DNA of 64,000 nucleotides from NCBI GenBank assembly GCA_963971285.1, contig OZ020259.1, positions 3,348,001-3,412,000 of the forward strand, given 5' to 3'. Position numbers and translations under genes: made by a program. Position 1 is the first letter of the stretch; the number at the start of each line of letters is the position of its first letter. A model generated the notes under the pieces. It made no database searches. It was not told where the DNA came from and saw only the letters and a program-made list of their open reading frames with translations. This stretch comes from Astropecten irregularis (lineage: Eukaryota; Echinodermata; Asteroidea; Paxillosida; Astropectinidae). Below, piece by piece: positions 24,665 through 36,300 of the stretch.

Positions 24665-24678
24665 ATTACCATGGTAAC
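24665..24678. promoter_or_regulatory. RFX X-box palindrome
   Basis: CGATTACCATGGTAACGC, a perfect palindrome of two half sites. Confidence 0.5.
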
Positions 24679-24820
24679 GCATAAAGAATAAACGTGCGCC
24701 TATTCACTCGCCTATTATTGTATTTAACCAATGGATCGAGTTCAAGGGAACAGTTTAATGGCGCTTATAATAATTTCATGCAAATTTTCATTTCGCTTGT
24801 TTATAAAATTCTCTTATTTG

Positions 24821-25110
24821 ATCGTCAAATAACCACAAGGGAAACAGTCATGCAGTTTCCCTTGTGGTTATTTGATGATTAAATTAATTAAAAAGCCGTA
24901 TCCTCTTTGAGTGATCCCCCCTGTACTGTTCTCATTTGTACCATTTTTGCGAGTATCGATAAAATGATGTCAGGGATATAGCAGTATGAGTGGTTTCATG
25001 GCTTCTGATTGCGAAACGAACAAAGATAATTGACTATTAGGGACACCACCAACGTAGGGCTGGATAGCTCAGTTGGTAGAGCGGGCTCCGGTCAATTTTG
25101 TTTTGTTCAC
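24821..25110 (+). repeat. composite repeat: palindrome plus truncated SINE head
   Basis: Starts with a near-perfect hairpin (arms 24821-24845 and 24855-24879, CCACAAGGGAAAC / GTTTCCCTTGTGG). It continues with AAAAGCCGTATCCTC and GTGGTTTCATGGCTTCTGA and ends in a truncated tRNA-like head at 25058. A sister copy is at 53812-54260. Confidence 0.7.
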
Positions 25111-25194
25111 CTTTCTCTTATTTGGGTTTATTTGTATTGGTACAAACAATGGGTCTTTTATTCAGTGAATATCTTGAATATTCTCATCTTATTT

Positions 25195-25315
25195 TCAATA
25201 CAAATAATAAACTGCTGCAAACTACTCATCAGCCAAAATGATGACATGAAAATTATAAAATTTAGGAGTTAGGAGAGCCGGACGCGTTTCGATTCTAGCA
25301 GAATCTTTATCAAAT
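25195..25315 (-). repeat. Penelope-associated terminal repeat fragment
   Basis: Contains AATAAACTGCTGCAAACTAC, CTCATCAGCC and GGACGCGTTTCGATTC, in the reverse orientation to 905-1085. Confidence 0.65.
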
Positions 25316-25568
25316 TCCCTATGTGGAATAATGTGACATCGCGAACGACCTACAAAGTAATGAAGACATGTATCATTATAGCCTAGCCGGTGATAGATTT
25401 ATAAAATGGCGACGTCATTTATTTTTTTTAAGGCCTTGACTCATTCAATTATCCGAAATTATATTAATTAATCATTATTTATTGTACACTAATTACGGGT
25501 AGGTATTCAAAGGTGAAAAGTTCTATGCGTGGAGTAATCACCCTCAAAATATTAGCAATCCATTTTAA

Positions 25569-26240
25569 AGGTAGTATCATACATTGGTAAGAAGCCTAAA
25601 CAGAAATGTTCACAGATTTACGTATAACTTACAAGGTATGAAGATGGTGCTAGTAGAAACCTACCGTTGAAATATTTCCGCCTGAAATGCTGTATTTATC
25701 CAGATTTGAGTAAAAAAACGACCGAAAATCTTTTTGATCTTTTAAAGGCATTGCATACGTTTGGTAATGACTCTGAAAATTTATGGCAATAAAAACTTAC
25801 TTGGTGAGAAGTACAGCTGCTTTGGATAGTATAATGCATATTGAGAAACGTTCAATTCGAAGTACCGCGGTTATGGAAAAATATGTCACTTTTTATCTCC
25901 AAAAATTATGAATCTGAGAAGCGTTATGGCCGTAACGCTTCTCAGCTATTGACTAACTGTTATATCTGGCGTGAAATAACCGCACTAGTTTTTCGCCAAA
26001 ATCTCACAAACGCTACCACCTTTTGAATTGAAACTTTCACAGGTTAATTTTATGGTATATATATACAATTATATTGGTTTGAAACAAACAATAGGCTCAA
26101 ATTACCAAACGTATGCAATCCCTTTAAAAGATCAAAAATAAAAGAGAAAAGACTTAAAAAAAATACTGTGGCCGTTTTTCACTGTTTTCTCAAAAAGTGG
26201 GCACCGTATGGGACTGAAATTTGCTGCTATACTTTGGTTA
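25569..26240. mobile_element. TTAA foldback MITE split by a second MITE
   Basis: Left TTAA at 25565-25568, followed by the family end and interior (TTCACAGATTTACG, CTGAAATGCTGTATTTATCC). The interior stops at GATCT, is interrupted by the element 25746-26123, and resumes at AAAAGATCAAAAATAAAAG. The right end is decayed near 26240. Confidence 0.7.
25746..26123. mobile_element. nested TTAA foldback MITE, second family
   Basis: TTAA on both sides (25742-25745 and 26124-26127). Inverted ends read AGGCATTGCATACGTTTGG and CCAAACGTATGCAATCCCT. It sits in the central TTAA of the outer element. Confidence 0.8.
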
Positions 26241-27001
26241 TACTTGATATGGGATCATGCAATGACCTGATCGCCAAGGTCCCGGCCTTTTTAAATTCCG
26301 ATACTCTTCAGCTGTTTAGAATTTGGTCTGAGCAAATTTCCATGGTTGTAAAGATGGAAATTGATGCATTCTTATACCTCTTCACTACTCTGGTATTCTT
26401 ATTTTTTTGCTCTTTTTTGTTTTGCTGTCATGGGATAGATAACCGAATCCACGATCAAGAACGAAACATTTGGTTTGGTTCGTTTGGTTAGAACACCACA
26501 TAAAGTCAGTTGGACCAATGTCTGCATCAGTTATTAAGTGTGGGATATAACCCGGGGTCGATTTCATAAATCCTATGATTGATAGTTCAGTTTCGGATGA
26601 GTTTGGTGATATCGACCTCTGGTCTCAAAAGATTATAATGTGGGGAAATGGAATGCAATTTTTACTTTTACCTAAATCAAGTCAAAGTACGAGACAATAA
26701 GGGCACACGGATAGTGGAACGCCGACTTTTAACAACTGTGACGTCATGAGTCTTAGTGTACCAGTGACGATTTACTTGTTTGTGCTATTAAAGTGAAAAC
26801 GTAATACACGGATAGTGACCGCACTACAAGTCAGTCAAAACGGATAGCCACATGAACGGTTACGTGCACCGTCAGATAGATGTGCCTGGCCGAAATATCT
26901 TATTGTGCCATCTCGCGGCACGTCGGCCTAAGCAGTGCCCCATCCAGCAACCTCCCACACCATTAGACTCAGTACGTACATGGGTCCTGCCTGAGAGTTA
27001 T

Positions 27002-27327
27002 TCAGCTTTGCGTACAGAAATTATCGAAGTCCGTCGGAGTTGTTCCCAAGTTGTCGCAGAATCCCGGGAAGTTGCGTCCGATGACGTGAAACAGCGCGGC
27101 GCACTCGGAAAAGACGCGCTCACACAAGTCCCTACAGGGCACCATCTGGGCATACCTGCCGGCTGGCGGATGGGACATGGCGCAGAATATGACACGGGCC
27201 TCGTAGCTGCACGTGGCGAGGGACGCCACAGTCCGCCACTCGGGGAATTTGGGGTCGGAAACGGACTCGTTGTAGGGCAGTGCCTCGCGGCATGTTGACA
27301 CGCTGATGTTGACTATCTCCGGAACAC
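27002..27327 (-). CDS. gene 2 exon 11: second frizzled-like domain and stop
   Basis: Acceptor CTTGCCAG, ends with TGA at 27002. It carries the frizzled hallmarks: a Cys followed by ALPYNESV, then CSYEARVIFC, VPCRDLCERVFSEC, FPGFCDN and a final FDNFC. Eight cysteines are visible, two short of the usual ten, so one disulphide is missing. The protein ends four residues after the last FDNF, a compact C-terminus. Confidence 0.85.
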
Positions 27328-30300
27328 CTGGCAAGAGTATGAAAATGGTACAACACAAGTGATAAACTGCTCCAAACTGCTCATCAGCCCAAAACGACCT
27401 GAAATAATGCTTGGAGTTAGGAGGGCCTAGCGCGTTTTGATCCTAGAAGGATCTTTCTCAAAGATTTTAGCCTTTGATAAGTATGAAACTTATGATGATA
27501 ATTTTAGATGTCAACATCAAAGTAAGCCACAAAGGGAAACTGGACAAAGTAATAATTTGAATCGAAATTTAAAAAATGTACTTAATCAAAAAACTGGCTA
27601 AATCAGGACTTGAGTCCGGAATACAGATTTCAAGGGCGTTCTGCCAACTGATCTGTCCACATGTATGTTGGGCCTATCAGCATCTCAAATGGGAGAGTTT
27701 GCTCTTGAGTCAACAGCGCACGCGCAAACCATGCTTGCGCAACTGTGAGCATGTGCGCGTTGTTTTGCGCGTGCGTGCGCGTGCGCTGTTGACTTGAAGA
27801 CCGGTTCTCCAAAGTCTCCCATTGTCAATTAGAGCTGGCACTTCATTCTGGTGGTCGCAGGTTTGAATCCAGCCCCAGCAAAATACTCACCTTGTACGAT
27901 TGTAGGGGGTGCATTGTCAACGCCTGGAAATAAATACAAAAATAAATAAATAAACATTGTTTGCACAATTATTTTGAAGATGTTGGTGATTTAAACAAAT
28001 TGAAATAATTATGTAAAACAAGTAACGCCGAAAACAGTTGTTGTTTAATACGAGCGATTCCAAAAAGGTGCGCCCCAAGAGTTTGCAATGCATTGGCCTA
28101 TCACAATGCACGGAATGTGTGGACCATATGCGCATGCTGAAAGGGTCAGAGGATTCTGCGCATTGTGCAAAATCTTGGTAAATAAAATCAGTATGCCAGC
28201 CAAAACTCCTTGTGAATGTTATGCTCAGTAAACAGTGGCCGAATACAAGTCAAAAGCAGCAAAAAACCACATAATAACTTGATTGGCAATCCTTTTTTTT
28301 TTATCAAGGCAGACTTTTCAAGCTTAAGCAAATGTTGTGTTTAAGCAACTCTATGACATTGGCGCAGTATAATGCTGTAAAGTTAAGCCATAATTATTAT
28401 ATCCTACTTGTCTCGCAATGCAGTCCGTGATAGCCCATCAGACATCCGCAAGCGTGCGAGACAGTGAAGTCGGCGTAGCCCACGCAGGAACCGCCGTTCA
28501 GGCATGGATTGGGTGAACACGGGTCTGCAGATGACATGGGGAGAAATTAAATGACCGTCAAAATTGCACACAAGCCTACCCTACGCCCCTAAACTTCACC
28601 TGCTTCTCTTTGCAAATATAAAATGTCACTGCCAGTTCATCATTTCGTTTCGATAATCCTTTCCTCATTTAAATGGTTGCTGCTTTGTGTAGCTTTGGTT
28701 TCATTTTGAGTGCCACGCCCTTTCTTTTTCGTCTCTACTAAGACTTCTTTGTTCTCAAGTACACCCACTCATGTGTGAACGTTTGACCTACTTTTGATTG
28801 CCGAAGCCTTGTCTGACTTTGATGCCATGTAGTCTTTAATAACCCCTTCCTTTTACAACTTCCTCCAGTATAGTCTAGGTTCACTTGAACCAACTCACCT
28901 ACTTCTTCCCTTGTACTTTAAAATAATATATTCCCTCACGTTCATCCCCATCTATCATCGTTGGTGGGTACTTTTCTTCTGCAGCCTCTTGCTTCGATTA
29001 TTGTCTTCCCTAAGGCCCTCCTTTCTTTTCCATATTCCACCTTTCCAATCGTCACTTCTAATGGAAGTACGGGCTCCTCGAAACTACATTCTTGGTCAAT
29101 TTTCTTTTCACTTCTTTCTTTATCATTAATACTGTATCTTTCAATGGTCTCGGTGTTGATGACTTAATTTGCTTGATTCAAAGCCTAAACGCTGCGTCTA
29201 CATCTTCTGCCATACGTTTCAGATTATTTGGATTATCAATACTCGGTCATGGATACTCGGTTATCGACATCCGAATTCGGTCACCGATGCAATTTTAGTC
29301 GGTTTTTGTTTTCCTCTTGGGAATTCTCACCTATCTGGCAGTTCGCGCCGCCGATTCCGTGTGGGCATCGGCAGTAGGGAAGACCATTCATCTCAAAGCA
29401 GACTCCCCCGTTGAGACACTCATGGGAGGCGCACAGACCTAGCCTGGAGGCATCTAAGATGGAAAACATAATGGTATGTGCATCACTTTGGAAACAAGTT
29501 TCTGACTAAAGGATAGGGCTTTTAGAGTTTAGTGAAGAGCTCCTATAGCTCCATGCTTATAGTATAGAATTGTTAAATGGGTTAATTTTTAAGCCATGCG
29601 ACCTCGCCACTAGTCAGACGATACAAACAAAATGAAGTATTGAACTAAAACCTCTTAAAGGTAGTATCATACTTTGGTTTTTGTCAAAGAAACTTAGCTT
29701 CGTGGGCAAAAATATCAAGGAAGATACAGTAACAGTCGTCTGTGAAACGTTCAATCCCATACGGTACCAACTTTTTGAGAAAACAGTGAAAAACGGCCAC
29801 AATATTTCTTAAGTCATTTCTCTTTTATTTTTGATTTTTTAAAAGATCAAAAAGATTTTTGGTCGTTGTTTAACTAATTTCTGGATGAATACACCATTTC
29901 AGGCGGACACATTTTACCGGTATGGTTTCTACCACTACCAGCTTCATACCCTGTACGTTAAACGTCAATCTGTGAACAATTCTGTTTTGGTCTCTTACCA
30001 AAGTATGATACTACCTTTAAAGTGAAAGGGAACACTCACTGTGAAATCCATCAGTAAGATTGAGGGTCTGGAAACAAACTGCCTCCGAGTCTGATTCTGG
30101 CAGCATACTGTCGCACAGCGCCCTCAACGGCCGCTCGTCACCAGCATCTCTCAGTAGCCTGTCGAGTTCCAGGCATGACGATCTGCAAGGTAGTGACGAG
30201 CCTATGGCGTTCCCGTCGCAAGAGGGCGCCATCATGCTGCAGAACAGTCTTTGCAGCCTCACACCATGGTCGGAGCCCAAGTCGGTGTCTCTGGTGAGGG

Positions 30301-33300
30301 AGGCATACAGGTGCCAGACCTGGGATGTATTGTTGGCAAGATTGTAGCGGTTCGGCGTCATCGTCGTGTTGAGCGACCAGCCCTCTGCCGTGCATTCTAC
30401 CAGAGGGTTGGGAAAACACCCTTCCGTTATGTTCTGGATAAGCCTTGGGGTCTTTAACGTCGGCTGAGTGGTAGAAACCGTAGTGGTTGAACTGGCAGTC
30501 GACCTGTCCGCCCAAACCCTTGTGGTGGTGTCATTAAAAGGACCAGAAGTAACGGGTTCCCGGGAGGAAAAGGTCTGGTTTGTAAAATGGTGGCTTCTGG
30601 TGGGCTGGCTCGTAAAACGACCTCGCAAAGGCTCGTTTGTGGAATTCTGGCTAGAAAGACTTGTAGAAGGCTGGCTTGCGGAAATTGGATTCGTAAATTG
30701 CCGATTAGTTGAGAGGTGGGATAAGGAAAACTGGCTCGTTGATGGTTGACTAGTAGAAAGTCTCGTGGAATGTTGGCTTGTGGAATACTGGCTGGGAGTA
30801 GGCAGGCTTGAGGAAGGCCTACTGGTGAAAAGACTTTGTAAAGGTTTGCTTGTGGAGGGCTGGGTCGTCGATTGCCGGACTGTGGAAGGCTGGTGATTAA
30901 GAATACTCGTAAAAGGCTGACTTGTGGGGGAAGGGTCTGTGAACTGCTGGCTAGTTGACTGCTGGGTCATTAAAGGCTGGCTCGTGGGAGGCCGAGTCTT
31001 GGGGAGCTGGCTTGTGTATTGCTGGCTGACAGACAACTTGCTTGTAATTGAAAACTGGCTTGTGGCAGGTGCGGTTGTGTGATGCTGGCTTGTAGACAGC
31101 TCGTTAGTAAAGGGTGAACTTGCAAAAGGCCAGCTTATAGCTCGCTGGCTGGTAGAAGATTGACTTGGGGACGGCTGGACGGAAGAAAGAGGGTGTGTGA
31201 ATTGCTGGCTATTTGCGGATTGGTCTTGAGATGGTATCCTTGTAGAAAACTGACTCGTTAGAGGCCGGCTACGTGGAGACATGCTTGAGGAAAGCTGCCG
31301 ACTTGTAATAAGCTTGCTTGCCGGAGACTGGCTTATGGGAGGTTGGCTCGAAGAAATCCGGCTCGTGAAAAATTGTCTCGTGGATCTTTCGCTTGTGGAC
31401 AGAGAGTCCGTAGGTTTCTGTCTTGTTGAGGGCTGGTTCGTCGAAGGCTGGCCTGTGGAAAGAATTTCCGTAGATTGCTGTCTTGTTGAGGGCTGGTTCG
31501 TCGAAGGCTGGCCTGTGGAAAGAATTTCCGTAGATTGCTGTCTTGTTGAGGGTTGGTTCGTCGAAGGCTGGCCTGTGGAAAGAATTTCCGTAGATTGCTG
31601 TCTTGTTGAGGGCTGGTTCGTCGAGGGCTGGCTTGTGGAAAGATTGTCCGTAGATTGTTGTCTTGTTGAGGGCTGGTTTTTCGAAGGCTGGCTTGTGGAC
31701 CAATTGTCCGTAGATTGCTGTCTTGTTGAGGGTTGGTTCGTCGAAGGCTGGCTTGTGGAAAGAATTTCCGTAGATTGCTGTCTTGTTGAGGGCTGGTTCG
31801 TCGAGGGCTGGCTTGTTGAAAGATTGTCCGTAGTTTGCTGTCTTGTTGAGGGCTGGTTCGTCGAGGGATGGCTTGTGGAAAGATTGTCCGTAGATTGTTG
31901 TCTTGTTGAGGGCTGGTTCGTCGAAGGCTGGCTTGTGGACCAATTGACCGTAGAATGCTGTCTTGTTGCGGACTGGTTTGTTGAAGGCTGGCTTGTGGAA
32001 AGAGTGCCCGTATATTGCTGCACTGTTGATGGCTGGTTCGTCGAAGGCTGGCTTGTGAACAGAGTTTCAGTAGATTGCAGTCCTGTTGAGGACAGAGTGT
32101 CCATAGATTGATGTTTTGTTGATAGCTGGTTAGTCGAATGCTGGTTTGTCGAAGACTGGCCTGTTGAAGGTGTGCCCGTATATAGTTGTCCTGTTGAGGG
32201 CTGGTTCGTCGATTGCTGGCTTGTGGGAAGAATGTCCGTAAGTTGCTGTCTTGTTGCGGGCTGGTTTGTTAAAGGCAGGCTTGTGGCATACTGGCTTGTG
32301 GACAGAGTGTCCGTAGATTGTTGTCCTGTTGATGGCAGGTTCGTTGAATGCTGGCTGGTGGAAAGAATTTCCGTAGATTGTTGTCTTGTTGACGGCTGTT
32401 TCGTCGAGGGCTGGCTTGTGGAACAATTGTCCGTAGGTTGCTGTCTTGTTGAGGCCCGGTTTGTGGAAGGCAGCCTTGTGGTAGACTGGATTGTGGAAAG
32501 AATGTCCGTAGATTGCTGCCTTGTTGTGGGCTTGTTTGTTGAAGGCTGCCTTGTGGAAAGAATGTCCGTAGATTGCTGTATTGTTGAGGGCTGGTTTGTT
32601 GAAGGCTGGCTTGTGAACAGAGTTTCAGTAGATTGCAGTCCTGTTGAGGACTGGTTTGTCGTAGGCTGGCTTGTGAACAGAGTTTCAGTTGATTGCAATC
32701 CTGTTGAGGACTGGTTTGGCGTAGGCTGGCTTGTGAACAGAGTTTCAGTAGATTGCAGTCCTGTTGAGGACTGGTTTGTCGTAGGCAGATTTGTAGGAAG
32801 AGTGTTCATAGACTGCTCTCTCGTAGAGAGCTGGGTCGTCGGAGGCTGGCTTGTGATAGCCTGGCTTGTGGACCGACTGTCCATAGATTGATGTCTTGTT
32901 GAGGGCTGGTTTGTAGAAGATTGTCTTGTGGACCGATTGTCCGTCGATTGCGGTTCTGTTGATGAAGATTGCTTCGTAAACGGCAAGCTTGTGACAGGCT
33001 GGCTTGAGGATAAAGTATCCGTAAATTGTTGTTCTGTCATGACCTGGTTCGTCGAGGGCTGGCTTGTGGAAAGAATGTCCGTATGTTGCTGTATTGTTGT
33101 GAGCTGGTTTGTCGAAGACTGGCTCGTGAACAGAGTGTCCGTAGTGTGCAGTCCTTTTGAGGGCTGATTTGCCGAAGTCTGGCTTGTTGAAAGAGTGTAC
33201 GTAGATTGCGGTTCTGTTGTAGGCTGCTTCGTCAGAGGCAGGCTCGTGACAGTCTGGCTTGTGGATAGAGTGTCAGTATATTGTTGTCCTGTCGTGACCT

Positions 33301-36300
33301 GGTTCGTCGAAGAATGGCTTGTGAACAGAGTGTCCGTAATGTGCAGTCCTGTTGAGGGCTGATTTGTCGAAGGCTGGCTTGTTGAAAGAGTGTCCGTAGA
33401 TTGCGGTTCTGTTGTTGAAGGCTCTTTCGTCAAAGGCAGGCTTGTAGATAGAGTGTCTGTATAATATTGTTGTCCTGTCGTGACCTGGTTCGGTGAGGAC
33501 TGGCTTGTGGAAAGAATGTCTGTATTTTGCTGTATTGTTGAGGGCTGTTTTGTCGAAGGTTGGCTTGTGGACAGAGTGTCCGTAGATTGCTGTCTTGTTG
33601 GAGGCTGGTTTGTGGAATGTTCTGTTGAAGGCTGCTTCGTCAAAGGCTGGCTTGTTGAAAGAGTTTCCGTAGTTTGCTGTCTTGTTGAGGGCTTTGTCGA
33701 TGGCAGGGCGGTGAAAGACTGATTTGTGGACAGAGTGTCCGTAGATTTCAGTCCTGTTGTTGGCAGGTTAGTCGAAGGTTGGCTTGTGACAGGCTGGCTT
33801 GTGGACAGAATGTCAGTAGATTGCTGTCTTGTTGAGGGCTGGTTTGTGAAAGGCTGGTTTGTAGAAGGCTGGGTTGTTAACAAACTGTCCGTAGAATGCA
33901 GTTCTGATGAGGGCTGGCTTGTGGTGCCTGTATATTGTTGCAGTGTTGTTGGCTGTTTCGTCGAAGGTTGGCTTGTGGACAGAGTGTCCGTAGATTGCTG
34001 TCTTGTTGGAGGCTGGTTTGTGGAATGTTCTGTTGAAGGCTGCTTCGTCAAAGTTTGGCTTGTTGAAAGAGTTTCCGTAGTTTGCTGTCTTGTTGAGGGC
34101 TGGGTTGTCGAAGGCAGGTCTGTGAAAGACTGATTTGTGGACAGAGTGTCCGTAGATTTCAGTCCTGTTGTTGGCAGGTTCGTCGAAGCCTGGCTTGTAA
34201 CAGGCTGGCTTGTGGACAGAATGTCTGTAGATTGTTGTCTAGTTTGGGGTTGGTTTGTCGAAGTCTGGCTCGTGAAAGACTGGCCTGTGGAAAGAGTGTC
34301 CGTAGATTGCAGTCCTGTTGTTGGCTGGTTCGTCGAAGCCTGGCTTGAGAAAGGCTGGTTTGTGAACACAGTGTTCGTATATTGCTGTTTTGTTGAGGGC
34401 TGCTTTTTCGAAGGTAGGCTCGTAGAAGCGACGGTTGTAGTTCCCTTTGGTGTCGTCGGGATGAATTCAGGAACAAGTTCATTTCCTATAAACACAAACA
34501 AGGACAAGTATTACAATTTGCATGATTTACGGTCCGGACTCGCTTCGAATACGGATTAATACGGACATAGTGGCTGATCTGTATCGCCTGCTTATTTTTT
34601 GTAAAAATGATTGAGCACTTTTTGAGCATTTCAGGTCTGTTCTTGATTGGCGAATGATGCACCGTACATATAAATTAGGAGGTGGTTTAGTATGAGAAGT
34701 TAGGCATCCCGTGTAATGAAGGAATTCCTGAAGAATTGTGTTGGTCCATGGACGGAAAATAGTGAAACATTGTGAGTTTTTACCAATGAAAAGATGTAGC
34801 TCAAGTACAGAAGCGTCCATTGGCGTTGAGTTTATCATCAGTGACTGGAGCGATGTCTTGAGAAAGACCGAGACCTCTTTGAAGTCATCTTCGCCAGGCT
34901 TCGACTGACCCTTTGTCGACTGTGGCCTGCTAGCTGGTTGCAGTTCGACGGCGAATACCACGATAAGGCTCCCATTCCTAATTAAAAAGACAATGAGTTG
35001 ATCGCGTCTTCAAAGTCGTGAACTTTATAATCGGACCAAAGCATTACACTGAGTCCATCACATATCATTGCACGATGGACAATGAATGTCGTCACGTGAC
35101 GTTTCATGACGCCTATATCTGACGTCATATGAAAACATGCTGTGTCCACTGTCCATCAGTGCAATGATGTCATAATGTTAAATCCCATCTGCTTACATCA
35201 TGTCCGATATCTCGTGTCATCACTTAGGCGCCTATCATTGCACGATGGACAATGAATGTCGTCACGTGAGGTCTGATGACGTTATTTGACGTCATGTGAC
35301 GTCATGCAATGTTCACTGTGTCAATTGTCCATCAGTGCAATTATGTCATATTGTATCGGAACTAATTACATCACAATCGCTGATTACTTTGAGACACAGC
35401 AGAAGAGTTGCATAGTGGTGTCACCACAAACCCTCCCTACCATGAGTCAGCCCGACTAAAATCCCTATCTGGGCTCGATTTCACGAAAGGCTAAGACAGA
35501 TCGAAACATGCGTATCAATCTTAATTGCTAAACAACGTGTGATGTCACAATACTTTTACTATAAAAACATGAACAACTCATGTAAAAGATGAATCGTAAA
35601 TCTTTGTGAAATCGACTGCTGATGTATATGTCATATCTCGTGACATCACTTAGGCCTATCATATTTCCATTGCATAGTACAACACGGCATATTAAAATCT
35701 ACATAATAAACTTCATTGTGCAAAGGTATTACCTTATGTCATCAACCGTGGTTGACTTGTATAAAGCAGTGTGCTTGCTTTGAAGAAAAATGCCATCAAC
35801 CTGTATAAAGCAAGCGAATAAACAAGATACACGAAAAAGAAAATATTGTGAGATTAGATTTGGGGTTTCTATTTTATTGCCCACTGAGTTGAACACATTA
35901 AAGGTACTATGTATCATACGTTGGTTACCTGTAGCATTCTGAAATTGAAATCTTCACAGATTTACCTATAAATAACATGGTTTACAGATGGTGATGGTAG
36001 AAACATTCTGTTTAAAACTTTTTTGTCCGAAATGCTGTATTTTTTTTCCAGAAAAGAGTACAACCAAAGACCCAAACAAGATTTTGATCTCGGGGTGAGG
36101 TTAAAATTCCTGTGAATAGATTTCAAAGTAGGCCTACCGTGACTAGCGTTGGTCACCGTTTTCTCAAAAAGTGGGCACCGTATGGCTTGGAATTGTACAG
36201 ATGACTGTTACTCTATCTTTTTTTATATTTAAGTCTATGAATGTGCATTTCTTTGGCCAAAAACAAAACAAAGTATGAACAAAGCTACCTTTAAATCACG

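Larger units (their letters stand above)
18701..27001. other. intergenic between gene 2 (3' end) and gene 1 (5' end)
   Basis: No supported exons. The region is dominated by foldback elements (20041, 21157, 25569, 25746), SINE copies and X-box sites at 19489 and 24665. The 3' UTR of gene 2 must lie at its right edge. The nearest AATAAA noticed on the minus strand is at 25418-25423, which would make a long UTR. Confidence 0.5.

Noticed and set aside
31269-34559. Many long frames on the plus strand and in other minus frames over the mucin exon
   Set aside because: They are shadows of the stop-free 60-bp repeat. Only the frame continuous with the SEA and frizzled exons has domain content.
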